Source of the DNA: JAJDTR01 sp965220415
GTDB taxonomy: Bacteria; Poribacteria; WGA-4E; JAJDTR01
Assembly: GCA_965220415.1 (NCBI GenBank)
Contig: OZ244829.1
Coordinates: forward strand, 1,798,001-1,862,000
Direction of reading: 5' to 3'
DNA: 64,000 nt
Of the stretch, positions 1 through 8,379 are shown piece after piece (position 1 is the stretch's first letter; every line of letters starts with the position of its first letter). The notes below the pieces were generated by a model, which saw nothing but the letters and a program-made list of their open reading frames with translations, was not told the origin of the DNA and did no database searches. The translations under genes were made by a program, and so were the position numbers.

Positions 1-2
1 AC

Positions 3-1035
3 TATACGCCCAACCAATTGGCACAGAGATTGGATATACCCAAGAGTCAACTGTACGAAGAATTGAAGTTTTGGAGTATCTATCAATGGAGACGTCAGTT
101 GATGGTGATGGGGAGTGAATTGGCTGTTGAGTTTTTGCAGTAACTTGAAGGCAAGAGCGCCTCGACGCACTCTCGTATGCGTGTGACTACTGGCGTCAAC
201 GATAGAGTGATAGACCGTTTGGGTCGAGTCTTGTCGATGACATATTCGTGGTGGAGTGTCGCGCCAAGATGGTGGTTCGTGGTCCGAATAATCTTGGTAT
301 CACCATCAAGATGGGTGCATGGTCATTCCCTTGGTAGTGCGCGCTGTCGGCAAACAAGGACGCGCTAACACTTCCAAGCCAGAAGTTTTTGAGACCATTG
401 TGGCTCAAGTCATCACCTCTTTCAAAACAAAAGGGATTGACTTGACCGAGTATCCTATCAGTTTCGACTCGTGATGCGGCTCCGAAGAATTGGCGACTTT
501 GCTGACCGACAAAGGTTTCGATCAGATTGCCATTCATGCCAAGAGCCGCTATGTATTCACCATTGGGTTAAGTCATCTGCCATCGAGTGAACATAAGCGT
601 CAAATCGAATTGATAGAAGGTCAATGGGGGTGTGGAAACACACCGGTCGCACGTTGCCAAGCCCAGAGTCCAACCTTCGGGAAACTGATATTGTTGCTGT
701 TTCGACAAGGAGGGCAGCACAAGGCCGTTATGATGTTTGGTCGGAAGTTGCGAGCATGTGAGATACTGGCCATCTGGCAGCAACATCATGGCATCGAGCA
801 GTTCTGGCGTGCTCTCAAGACCGTCTTGCAGACTCGTCAAATGAGGTTGCGTGGCAGACAGGGCGTCTATGCCGCTTTGGCAATCAAGGTCATCGCCTAT
901 CTGCTGATGCTGAGAATCGGGTACTACTCTCATTTAACACTCCAGCAAATCCAAATGGAAGTCAGTAAACAACCGGACACTCAACACTTCTTCAATGAGC
1001 ATTTTCATCCCAACGATGCGGCTATACCAGCATGA
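3..1035 (+). pseudogene. Decayed DDE transposase
   Basis: Remains of an insertion-sequence transposase, broken at several points. Positions 3-143 read as an HTH-like segment (NQLAQRLDIPKSQLYEEL) ending in TAA. From about 319 the frame gives MVIPLVVRAVGKQGR, with at least one frameshift relative to the upstream coding signal. At 472-474 an in-frame TGA interrupts what is probably a DSWYGS-type catalytic segment (seen: DS-stop-CGSEELATLL). The intact remainder, 490-1035 (181 codons), carries HHGIEQFWRALKTVLQTRQM near the C-terminus, the place where DDE transposases have their catalytic Glu helix. The left end lies outside the window and no terminal inverted repeats were identified. Family assignment is general (IS4/IS701-like); decay is clear. 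Confidence 0.7.
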
Positions 1036-1263
1036 ACACTATAAGAAACAAGACTCATGGAAACGTCAGAAGATAAAGAATCTTGTGCTGCCTCGTCCCC
1101 GCGTCTACCCTTATTTTGCTATTCTCCCTACTCACGCACCTACCCTGCTCAGATCCATAACAACCTTTTAGCTGCGCCTAGTCGACCCTCATGTTGCGGA
1201 CGCACCGGGCAGTTTAGTTGTGGAATTGTCTAACATGAACCTTAGACGCAACCTCCTCTCCGT

Positions 1264-3207
1264 ATGACAAAGGACAGCCAAATCAATCAAAACCCCAATG
1301 CCGGGGTCACACTACGAGCCGTGATTTTGGGACTGCTGCTCATCCCGATCAACACGTATTTCATCATGGCTAACCACCTGTTGTTTTGGAGCACCTTGCC
1401 CACCACGCTGTCGCTTATCTACAATGTTATTATTACGTTGATGATACTGACCATAATCAATTTCCTGATTCAACGTGTTTTACCTAATTTTGCACTCCAT
1501 CAAGGGGAACTGCTAGTCGTCTACATCATTCTTTCGCTTTCGTCGGCGATTTCCGGACACGACATGATGCAGACGCTCGTTCCAACCATACCCTACGGAT
1601 TTCAGTACGCTACCACCGAGAATGAATGGGAGCAGCTCTTCTGGAAATATCTTCCGCGTTGGTTAACCTTGGATAATCTGTCGCGTTTGGACGGCTTTTA
1701 TCGAGGCGGGAATACCTTTTACACCAAGGCACACTTGGAATATTGGTTGCGACCAATCTTCTGGTGGACGCTTTTCTTGACTGCACTCGTATGGACACTA
1801 ATCTGCTTGGATATTTTGCTAAGAAAACAGTGGGTGGAACGAGAGCGCCTCCCTTATCCAATCATCCAGTTGCCACTCGAAATGACTCGACCGAAGGGCA
1901 GATTGTTAAAGTCCAATATGATGTGGCTGGGATTCGCCATCGCCGGTGGTATAAATTTGGTAAACGGTATACACGCCTTTGTGCCTGCATTTGTAGAAAT
2001 TCCGGTACGTAAAGCGGAGATTGGTCAATTCTTCACCGACAGTCCGTGGAACGTCATCGGATGGACTCCTCTATACATACTCCCGTTTGCCGTGGGGTTA
2101 GGTTTTCTAATGCCATCGGACATGTCTTTCTCTGTTTGGTTCTTTTATCTGTTCTGGAAGGCGCAGCGTGTGGTGATAAAGGCGCTTGGAGTAAACACAG
2201 CCACCGGATTTATGGACTCCCACGGGAGCATCGCTTACGATGGACAACAGGCGTTCGGCGCATTTTTGGCACTCGCCATATTAGCAATCATAGGCGCGCG
2301 TCGTCACATCGTTGCAATCGTCAAGAGCCTTCGCAAACCACAAGCGTATGAACGGGAAGAACCGATGATTTATCGTTGGGCGGTAGTCGGCTTTGCGGTA
2401 GGCTTGGTTTTTCTCATCAGTTTTTCGTATAGCGGAGGTATGGCTGTTTGGACGATATTGATCTATTTCATGATTTACTACCTCCTCGCCATCAGCGTGA
2501 GTCGCATCCGCGCCGAGGTTGGCTCTCCAACGCATGAACTCTTCTTGGCGAATCCACGCCAATTCTTTACCTCCGTGTTCGGAAGTCGGGTATTATCGCC
2601 CGGTAGTTTAACGATGATGGCGTTATATATCACGTTTAACAGAGGATACCGTGCCCACCCGATGCCTCACGCACTCGAAGGGCTAAAACTTGGCGGAGAG
2701 GCGGGCATGAATTCACGTCGGCTTGTTCCAGCCATGGTGCTTGCGACCATTGTCGGGATACTCGCCGCATTCTGGGCATATCTAGCCGTATCCCACGGTG
2801 CAGACGCAGTCGTGGGCGGAGGCGGCCTCGCTATTCGCGTTTATTCGTCGCTGCACCAGTGGCTGTTTAAACCAACGGAAACGAGCGTTGGGGGAGTCAT
2901 CGCCATGTTCGGCGGTTTCGTCTTTACAGGTACGCTGTGGTGGATGCGAAGGCTTTTTCCACTCTGGCCGTTTCATCCTGCAGGTTACGCGGTGGCAAGC
3001 GGTTCATTAACCTTCAGTTGGCTGTGGTTCTCTATACTGGTGAGTTGGGCGGCAAAGGTAGTTATTCTGAAGGTTGGCGGAATCGGGCTATACCGCAAAG
3101 CATTACCACTCTTCATGGGTCTCATCTTGGGTGAATACATGGTTGGCGGTGCATGGGTAATTGTCCGTCTGATAACAGGCTTTCCCGTATATTCGTTCTA
3201 TCGCTAG
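1264..3207 (+). CDS. DUF6785/DUF6784-type polytopic membrane protein
   Basis: A 647-residue integral membrane protein with about 12-14 hydrophobic segments throughout. It matches by eye the large DUF6785/DUF6784 family common in Poribacteria, Planctomycetes and Armatimonadetes, whose function is unknown and which somewhat resembles oligopeptide-type transporters. Visible hallmarks are an N-terminal TTLSLIYNV segment, LHQGELLVVYIILSLSSAISGHD around residues 78-100, a soluble stretch with ENEWEQLFWKYLP, and RERLPYPIIQLPLEM after the fourth hydrophobic segment. The 5' part of a paralogue with the same opening (TTLSLIF, LSQGEFLTIYVMICLASIMSG, ENEWKQLL) lies at the right edge of the window. The ATG follows a weak CTCCTCTCCGT stretch, so the start is moderately certain. 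No partner gene is adjacent. Confidence 0.75.
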   Translation: MTKDSQINQNPNAGVTLRAVILGLLLIPINTYFIMANHLLFWSTLPTTLSLIYNVIITLMILTIINFLIQRVLPNFALHQGELLVVYIILSLSSAISGHDMMQTLVPTIPYGFQYATTENEWEQLFWKYLPRWLTLDNLSRLDGFYRGGNTFYTKAHLEYWLRPIFWWTLFLTALVWTLICLDILLRKQWVERERLPYPIIQLPLEMTRPKGRLLKSNMMWLGFAIAGGINLVNGIHAFVPAFVEIPVRKAEIGQFFTDSPWNVIGWTPLYILPFAVGLGFLMPSDMSFSVWFFYLFWKAQRVVIKALGVNTATGFMDSHGSIAYDGQQAFGAFLALAILAIIGARRHIVAIVKSLRKPQAYEREEPMIYRWAVVGFAVGLVFLISFSYSGGMAVWTILIYFMIYYLLAISVSRIRAEVGSPTHELFLANPRQFFTSVFGSRVLSPGSLTMMALYITFNRGYRAHPMPHALEGLKLGGEAGMNSRRLVPAMVLATIVGILAAFWAYLAVSHGADAVVGGGGLAIRVYSSLHQWLFKPTETSVGGVIAMFGGFVFTGTLWWMRRLFPLWPFHPAGYAVASGSLTFSWLWFSILVSWAAKVVILKVGGIGLYRKALPLFMGLILGEYMVGGAWVIVRLITGFPVYSFYR

Positions 3208-3616
3208 GAATCAAGCACGAACAGATGGAAGATCTATTTTGTATTTGTGTCTAGTTGGCAATGTTTGGAGATTCGCACCTGAACACTTAAAAGTCCGCGG
3301 TAGGGCAATTTTATGCTACACTATTTTTGGGAGCATCTCTTGGACGCGAGCATCCATGTGTGGTAAGGCAAAAAAAGATCTCGATGTGGTCACTATCGCT
3401 CTCCCTGTTCGGTCGCTTGATCTATTCGCTCAGTTGATCGTGGGTTAACTGTTTGCTCAATTCCTGCCTACGTCACAATCTCCTGTTCCTGCGTTGGTCC
3501 TAAATGTGTTGCAGAACGCAGCGAATTATGGTTAAGATGTCAATCTCCTACCCGTAATTCGTAGACTAGCCGTAAGGAGATTTCACTACAGGCCGTTATA
3601 ATGAAAGGTGGTTAGA
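3208..3616. other. Intergenic region with degenerate repeat
   Basis: No convincing gene. Around 3390-3440 the reverse complement resembles the dispersed repeat described elsewhere in this window (a GATCAAGCGACCG-like segment near GCGATAG), in degenerate form. The purine-rich ribosome binding site of the next gene, AAAGGTGG, is at 3604-3611. Confidence 0.5.
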
Positions 3617-4468
3617 ATGAAACTCTCGAATAAAGTAGCTATCGTAACAGCGGCGGGCAGAGGCATTGGTCGTTCGATCGCCCTGTGTCTTGCCGAAGAA
3701 GGTGCCGACGTGGTTGTCAACTCATATAGCCAAGACACAACAACACGCACCGCTGGCGAGGTCCAAGCGTTGGGACGCAGTGCGCTCGCAATGCCGTGCG
3801 ATATTACAAAGCCGGACGCGATTACGCGCGTAGTGCAGGAAACGCTGAACACTTTCGGCAAAGTCGATATCTTGGTAAACAACGTCGGTGCGGGACCCAA
3901 GACGTGGGAGACATCCGATGCCGGACCTCTTTCGCGATGGATAGACCTGTGGGACAATATGTACGAACAGAATCTCAAGGCGCCGGTTCTAATGTGTGAA
4001 GCTGTAGTTCCGCATTTCATAAATCAAAAAAACGGCAAGATTGTGAACATTGCGTCAATTGCCGGACGTGTTTCGCTTCCTCAAAAGTTTCAAGAGCGCA
4101 TCGTACCGCAGTCTTACAGCGCCATGAAAGCAGGGCTAATCAGCTACACGCAGACGTTGGCGGAACGGCTTGGTCCGCACAATATCAACGTGAACTCCAT
4201 CTGCCCGGGCATCGTCTACACGGACGACTGGGAGAACAGCTCGAAGCGGATGGTAAATGATGTGCCAGAGTTTCAGGGACAGGACGCGAGAGAGTGGTTC
4301 GTCGGTATCGCCCACGGCAAATATCCGGACATGTTTTCCCCGACGCCGTTGGGGAGAGAGCAGACGGTTGAAGACATCGGCAGGTCAGTTGTATATTTCG
4401 TATCCGATGATGGGATGAATATCACCGGGCAGACTCTGAATGTAGATGGCGGCATGGTCAAGAATTGA
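3617..4468 (+). CDS. SDR family NAD(P)-dependent oxidoreductase
   Basis: Classical short-chain dehydrogenase/reductase of 283 residues. The Rossmann nucleotide-binding motif is TAAGRGIG (residues 11-18), the structural NNVG follows strand 4, and the catalytic set is the Ser in NIASIAG plus Tyr and Lys in YSAMKAG. It ends with the usual MNITGQTLNVDGGMV. The substrate cannot be inferred; neighbours give no pathway. The ATG at 3617 has AAAGGTGG upstream at suitable spacing; an upstream GTG at 3608 is possible but lies inside that site. The stop codon abuts or overlaps the start region of coaE, so the two are probably co-transcribed. Confidence 0.9.
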   Translation: MKLSNKVAIVTAAGRGIGRSIALCLAEEGADVVVNSYSQDTTTRTAGEVQALGRSALAMPCDITKPDAITRVVQETLNTFGKVDILVNNVGAGPKTWETSDAGPLSRWIDLWDNMYEQNLKAPVLMCEAVVPHFINQKNGKIVNIASIAGRVSLPQKFQERIVPQSYSAMKAGLISYTQTLAERLGPHNINVNSICPGIVYTDDWENSSKRMVNDVPEFQGQDAREWFVGIAHGKYPDMFSPTPLGREQTVEDIGRSVVYFVSDDGMNITGQTLNVDGGMVKN

Positions 4469-4509
4469 CAGAACACCTGCAAAGAGTAAACCTCGGACCC
4501 ACGACTCCC

Positions 4510-5172
4510 ATGGTAAACAAGCCAGCCAAATCAATCGATCCCGGACGCGGCATAATTGTGGGAGTTACCGGCGGGATTGCCAGCGGGAAATCGACTGTCT
4601 CGCGACTATTGGCGGAGAAGGGGGCATTCACCATCAACCTCGACGAAATTGGCCACGAATTGCTCAAGCGGGGCAGCCCCGTGATGGATGAACTGCTTGA
4701 AGCGTTCGGCCCGCAGATCCTCGACGCATCGGGGAACGTTAGCCGACAAAAACTCGGGGCGATTGTGTTCTCCGATGATGCCGCACTTGAGCGTTTGAAC
4801 GCGATCATGCATCCGCCAATCGTACAACGGTCGCAATCCGAGGCTAGACAGCTTGTTGCTGAAGATCCGAATCGTGTCGTGGTAATCGATGTCCCGCTGC
4901 TCATTGAGGGTGGACGCCAAGAGCTGGTAGACGTAATCGTTGTCGTAATAACGTCACACGAGAATCAATTAGAACGCCTTTTGGAAAGGAGCGTCGCAGA
5001 AAGTCGTCCGTTAAACCATGAGGAGGCTCAGGCACGGATTAGTGCTCAGATGCCATTATCCGAGAAGGTCAAGTTTGCACATTTTGTCATTGATAATCAC
5101 GGCAATCCTGAAGAACTTTCACATCAGGTCGATCGACTGTGGATTGAACTTCGTAGACTAAAGACTCTTTAA
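4510..5172 (+). CDS. coaE: Dephospho-CoA kinase
   Basis: Catalyses the last step of coenzyme A synthesis, ATP-dependent phosphorylation of the 3'-hydroxyl of dephospho-CoA. The P-loop is GGIASGKST, followed by NLDEIGHELL (the acidic catalytic region), RQKLGAIVFSDDAALERLN, the IDVPLLIEGG strand and a lid region RSVAESRPLNHEEAQARI. All are CoaE signatures, and the length (220 residues from ATG 4510) is usual. A TTG at 4465 overlapping the stop of the SDR gene would add 15 residues; ATG 4510 is preferred because CoaE proteins normally begin shortly before the P-loop, but neither start has a strong ribosome binding site. Confidence 0.92.
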   Translation: MVNKPAKSIDPGRGIIVGVTGGIASGKSTVSRLLAEKGAFTINLDEIGHELLKRGSPVMDELLEAFGPQILDASGNVSRQKLGAIVFSDDAALERLNAIMHPPIVQRSQSEARQLVAEDPNRVVVIDVPLLIEGGRQELVDVIVVVITSHENQLERLLERSVAESRPLNHEEAQARISAQMPLSEKVKFAHFVIDNHGNPEELSHQVDRLWIELRRLKTL

Positions 5173-5566
5173 CAAGCCTGAATGGAATTGCGCAACAGCA
5201 CACACAGGGAAAGCGCGTCTAATTTTGATGCCGAGTTGCCTTCTACCATACTCCAGGTCGGATGTACAGATATCGTTCACTTGGTTGGAGGGGCGAATTT
5301 AAAGCTTGAAAAAATCTCTTGTGCGCATGGTCTCTCACCGTTTTCCGTTTTGCCCAACCACTGTATTCCCAAACGCCAACGCCGACTGGAACGGATTGTT
5401 GCTTTCTTTTTGCGTTTCAATGGCTTCTATTGCCAAGACTACTGATGTGAGTCGATCCCCCTTGTTCATTTCATTCGGTCGCGAGGTCTTCAACCGCTCA
5501 ATTAATCTCTGCCACAGTCGGATTCGGATTCTCTCCAAGATTCCAGTTGATGGTGTAGAAGCGAAT
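5173..5566. other. Intergenic region without recognised gene
   Basis: About 390 bases between coaE and a repeat element. Short open frames occur on both strands but none has a plausible ribosome binding site with a recognisable product. I see no clear hairpin terminator. It may hold decayed sequence. Confidence 0.4.
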
Positions 5567-5795
5567 TATACTCCGCGCTATCAGAAATTGCGTCTTCTGT
5601 AGGATCAAGCGAGTGAATAGCGAGTGCGATAGAGATCTCCGCGATAGTAGATCCCGTGCGATAGAGATCCCGCGATCTCCAGGTCGCGACCCTTGTACGA
5701 CGGAACTCCGATTCCCGACCTGCTGGTGCCGCGTAAGTCCTATTAGAAACAATTATCACTGGAAAAAAACTCAATAATACCCAACGCAAAGTATA
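5567..5795 (+). repeat. Family A small inverted-repeat element, copy 1 (filled)
   Basis: One of five copies of a non-coding element with ends TATACTCCGCG and, inverted, TATACTTTGCGTTGGG. Conserved parts are CAGAAATTGCGTCTTCTGTAGG at the left and GTAAGTCCTATTAGAAACAA plus TAATACCCAACGC at the right. The outer TA/TA may be a duplicated TA target. This copy is longer than copies at 19640, 36221 and 39525 because a block beginning ATCAAGCGAGTGAATAG and extended by further GCGATAGAGATC units sits after CTGTAGG. Confidence 0.8.
5604..5640 (+). repeat. Approximately 36-bp dispersed insert
   Basis: Copy of the short repeat that starts ATCAAGCGAGTG and ends near GATAGAGATC. It lies inside a family A element at the position where three other copies have only a single A between CTGTAGG and GCGATCTCC. 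Confidence 0.7.
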
Positions 5796-5958
5796 TCTGG
5801 CATCAAAGCCGTTTGAGCGTTATCTGTGTTTGGGCTCTGTTTTCCGGTACTATGACGCATAGCTTCTCATCTGAAGCAGCCACCAAAGCGCGGAAAGGCA
5901 AACAAGAAAAGACTCGCTTATCACGCTTTGTGCTCGCGAATAAACCGTCACGGAACAC

Positions 5959-6456
5959 TCATTGGCAGACCGAGCAGACGCCAAGAATCTCGATCACTCT
6001 GGATTGAACCTGAAAGTCAAGTTTCTCGGCGGCGACAGTAATACACTTCTCGATCGTGTGACTGACAAGCTCAGTTGCCTCGCCACACAATTTGCAGACG
6101 ACAAACTGGCCGCGATGAGGTTCCTGTGGGAAGTCACACCCGATATAGGCGTTTAACGAGGCAATCCGATGAATCAAACCTTGCTCAAGCAGAAATTCGA
6201 GGGCCCGGTAGACGGTTGGCGGTGCGGTTTTCCGGCCACGTTTTTGAAAGGTGTCAAGAATATCGTAGGCGCCGATTGGCTTGTGGCTGGCACACACGAG
6301 TTCAAAAACCTGTTTCCGTAGCTCGGTAAATCGCACCCCTCGCACCTGACAGATCGCCAAAGCCGTTGCCAATGCGTCTTTGACGCACTGAGAATGGTCA
6401 TGGGTTGGCTTAGGAAAGGCTTCAAATGTTGTGTTTTCCGCATCCGTAAAAGACAT
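5959..6456 (-). CDS. zur: Fur-family metal-responsive repressor, probably Zur
   Basis: A 165-residue Fur-superfamily regulator. The winged-helix region contains RFTELRKQVFELV and the recognition region APPTVYRALEFLLEQGLIHRI. The dimerisation part has the structural zinc motif CKLC and a second C-x-x-C pair, CSVC, at the C-terminus. LNAYIGC is typical of Zur-like proteins. Zur binds DNA with Zn(II) and represses zinc uptake. The assignment to Zur rather than Fur rests on context: a palindrome of the TGTTATGTTATAACATAACA type precedes both this gene and the divergent ZnuA/TroA-like gene, and GTPases of COG0523 follow. The start has AAGGAG eight bases upstream. Autoregulation is likely from the palindrome about 30 bases upstream. 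Confidence 0.85.
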   Translation of the reverse strand: MSFTDAENTTFEAFPKPTHDHSQCVKDALATALAICQVRGVRFTELRKQVFELVCASHKPIGAYDILDTFQKRGRKTAPPTVYRALEFLLEQGLIHRIASLNAYIGCDFPQEPHRGQFVVCKLCGEATELVSHTIEKCITVAAEKLDFQVQSRVIEILGVCSVCQ

Positions 6457-6485
6457 ATCCCTAGCTCCTTGTAAATGAAGGTGTA

Positions 6486-6505
6486 TGTTATGTTATGACA
6501 TAACA
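6486..6505. promoter_or_regulatory. Predicted Zur box upstream of zur
   Basis: TGTTATGTTATGACATAACA, a near-perfect palindrome (its reverse complement differs only in the centre), 30-50 bases upstream of the zur start on the minus strand. Its resemblance to the perfect box at 6858-6875 supports one shared regulator. Confidence 0.75.
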
Positions 6506-6538
6506 CTGGTTTTGTCAATGAAATCAAAACGTCTTTTC

Positions 6539-6710
6539 GTAACTGTTTAGTAAATCGTTTGGTTCGTAGTATTACAGTTCGCCGCACGTCCGGTCTAGGC
6601 ATGTAAGCCCTCGTTTAGCCGGAATTAGCATTGTACTTCCCTGCTCGGCGTGTTCCCTGCCCCCGCTCGGTCTGGATTGGCAAATCCAGACCGATGGACT
6701 AAACAATTAC
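6539..6710 (+). mobile_element. Family B MITE-like element, copy 1, with perfect 8-bp target duplication
   Basis: A 172-bp non-coding element with terminal inverted repeats GTAACTGTTTAGT and ACTAAACAATTAC (12 of 13 matching). It is flanked on both sides by GTCTTTTC (6531-6538 and 6711-6718), a perfect 8-bp direct repeat. It lies between the Zur box of zur and the two boxes of the znuA-like gene, lengthening the shared control region. An internal hairpin TCTGGATTGGCAAATCCAGA is visible. No transposase is encoded. Confidence 0.85.
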
Positions 6711-6821
6711 GTCTTTTCTTTAGTGGAAAAGAACGACAATGCCGTCTTGTTTTCTTCGTTAAAGATTCAGTCAACTCCTCCTACCTAGAAGATTCCATAT
6801 TTGAGTTGACTTCCGAAAACT

Positions 6822-6843
6822 TATTATGTTATAATATAACACA
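6822..6843. promoter_or_regulatory. Predicted Zur box 1 upstream of znuA-like gene
   Basis: Imperfect palindrome with core TGTTATAATATAACA, related to the other two boxes in this region. It is also very A+T-rich and may overlap a promoter -10 element. Confidence 0.6.
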
Positions 6844-6857
6844 CTTTAGCAGATAAT

Positions 6858-6875
6858 GTTATGTTATAACATAAC
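6858..6875. promoter_or_regulatory. Predicted Zur box 2 upstream of znuA-like gene
   Basis: GTTATGTTATAACATAAC, a perfect 18-bp palindrome about 120 bases upstream of the znuA-like start. It matches the general form of bacterial Zur operators. Confidence 0.8.
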
Positions 6876-6940
6876 TTAAGGAAATTTGGCACACAGAGGT
6901 AGATTTTTGATTTTTAACCCCCCTAAATCTCCCTTATCAG

Positions 6941-6969
6941 GGGACTTATGAACGCGCTGCGTAAGTCCC
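6941..6969. repeat. Hairpin in znuA-like leader
   Basis: GGGACTTA at 6941-6948 is complementary to TAAGTCCC at 6962-6969. This resembles ends of the GGACTTACGCA type seen in other repeats here and is probably a repeat relic rather than a regulatory hairpin. Confidence 0.45.
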
Positions 6970-6997
6970 AATAACAAATTCAGAAGGAGTTGGCAGA

Positions 6998-7978
6998 ATG
7001 GATTGGCAAATTCTCAAGACGAGTTTATGTTTGTTGGTGTTACTGCTGATGGTTGCTGGCGGATGTCAAAAGGATAACTCAGAAGACTCCGCAAATGCAA
7101 ACTCTACGACAGGGAAAAAACTTCGCGTCGTCGCAACAATCAGCATGATTACCGATATTGTGGAAAATATTGGCCGAGATAGGATTGATGTCACCGGGAT
7201 TGTCGGTGAAGGAGTTGACCCGCACCTCTATAAACCGACAGCGGGAGATGTCGAACGGCTAAAGGGCGCTGAGATTATCTTCTACAACGGCTTGAATCTC
7301 GAAGCGAAAATTATTGGCGCCGTCTTCGATAAGATGGCGGATAAAACGAAAGCCGTCGCCGTCACGGCTGGGACCCCACGCTCACAACTTCGGACTTCAT
7401 CTGAATTTCAGGGCAGTTACGACCCACATGTCTGGCACGATGTGTCGCTCTGGATGAAAGCAGTTGAAAGCGTTCGAGACACGTTGGCTTTAGCCGACCC
7501 GAATAATGCCGAATATTATCGTTCTAACGCGAAGAATTACTTGGCAGTGTTGAAAACATTGCATGACGACCTACAATACCTCGCGGCACAGATACCCGCT
7601 CAGCGTCGCATTCTCGTCACGACGCACGATGCGTTCGGTTACCTCGGACGCGCTTACGGTTTCGAGGTGCGTGGGCTTCAAGGGTTGAACACAGAAACGG
7701 AAGCGGGCGTCGCCGATGTCAGAGAACTCGCGGCGTTTATTATTGAGCATCGAATCCCGGCGATGTTCGTCGAAACCTCAACCCCCTCGCAGGGCATTGA
7801 GGCTGTTCAAGCCGCTGTTCGCGCAAAGGGGTTCGAGGTCGAAATCAGCGGGAGTCTTTTCGCCGATGCGATGGGAACGCCCGGAACTCCGGAAGGGACG
7901 TATATCGGGTTGATGCGTTACAACGTAGGTACCATCGTGGACGCCTTGAGAGGTGAATTAGCTTATCGGAGGCAATGA
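6998..7978 (+). CDS. Zinc/manganese ABC transporter substrate-binding lipoprotein (ZnuA/TroA family)
   Basis: Cluster A-1 metal-binding protein of 326 residues that would capture Zn or Mn outside the membrane. It has a signal peptide with a lipobox ending AGGC (Cys 23). Metal ligands are visible in family order: His in VDPHLYKPTAGDVERL, His in DPHVWHDV, Glu in MFVETSTPSQGIEA and Asp in SLFADAMG. The DPHLY motif and absence of a long His-rich loop resemble TroA/MntC as much as ZnuA, so the metal is assigned as zinc only from the upstream Zur boxes. An AAGGAG ribosome binding site precedes the ATG. No permease or ATPase gene follows, so the membrane part must be encoded elsewhere or is missing. 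Confidence 0.88.
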   Translation: MDWQILKTSLCLLVLLLMVAGGCQKDNSEDSANANSTTGKKLRVVATISMITDIVENIGRDRIDVTGIVGEGVDPHLYKPTAGDVERLKGAEIIFYNGLNLEAKIIGAVFDKMADKTKAVAVTAGTPRSQLRTSSEFQGSYDPHVWHDVSLWMKAVESVRDTLALADPNNAEYYRSNAKNYLAVLKTLHDDLQYLAAQIPAQRRILVTTHDAFGYLGRAYGFEVRGLQGLNTETEAGVADVRELAAFIIEHRIPAMFVETSTPSQGIEAVQAAVRAKGFEVEISGSLFADAMGTPGTPEGTYIGLMRYNVGTIVDALRGELAYRRQ

Positions 7979-8044
7979 TGGCGTGAGACGTTATCGGCAA
8001 TTGAACCGGACGTTTAAGTGCCCAGGTCAATCAGGAAACACGCA

Positions 8045-8332
8045 ATGCTGATTTATGAATTTGAATGTCCCGGCTGTGATATTTTCTTCGAGGAACAGCT
8101 TTCCATTGCACAGTTGGACGAAGTGGTTGTCAAATGCCCCATCTGCTATACGCCTCGTGTCAAAAAGGTCATTAGTGCCCCCACCTTTCTCATCAGCCGA
8201 GGGCGCTCCAATCCATCCGGCGCTGAAGTAGATTCCGGCGGGTCGGGTACCGAAGAGGTCGTTGAACCTGTAGCGTTTGAGGCCCCGAAGGCACCCAGCC
8301 TCAGTCACCCGGTCGGCTGCACATGCAGCTAG
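8045..8332 (+). CDS. FmdB-family zinc ribbon protein
   Basis: A 95-residue protein starting MLIYEFECPGCDIFFEEQ with a second pair CPIC about 25 residues later, the FmdB/CxxC_CxxC regulatory-type zinc ribbon. The middle is low complexity and the end is GCTCS, adding two further cysteines. The family's molecular role is not established. ATG 8045 is chosen because the family starts directly before the Y-E-x-x-C motif; AGGAAA lies upstream. A GTG at 8018 would extend it. It sits between two metal-homeostasis genes on the same strand. Confidence 0.8.
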   Translation: MLIYEFECPGCDIFFEEQLSIAQLDEVVVKCPICYTPRVKKVISAPTFLISRGRSNPSGAEVDSGGSGTEEVVEPVAFEAPKAPSLSHPVGCTCS

Positions 8333-8379
8333 AATATTGGGGAGAATAGGTGTTCACCCGGACGGATTTTAGAGGCTGA

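Noticed and set aside
196..537. Minus-strand 113-codon frame over the transposase
   Set aside because: It is the antisense shadow of transposase coding sequence seen on the plus strand.
5182..5445. 87-codon frame after coaE
   Set aside because: No family resemblance and no ribosome binding site; sequence between coaE and a repeat element looks non-coding.
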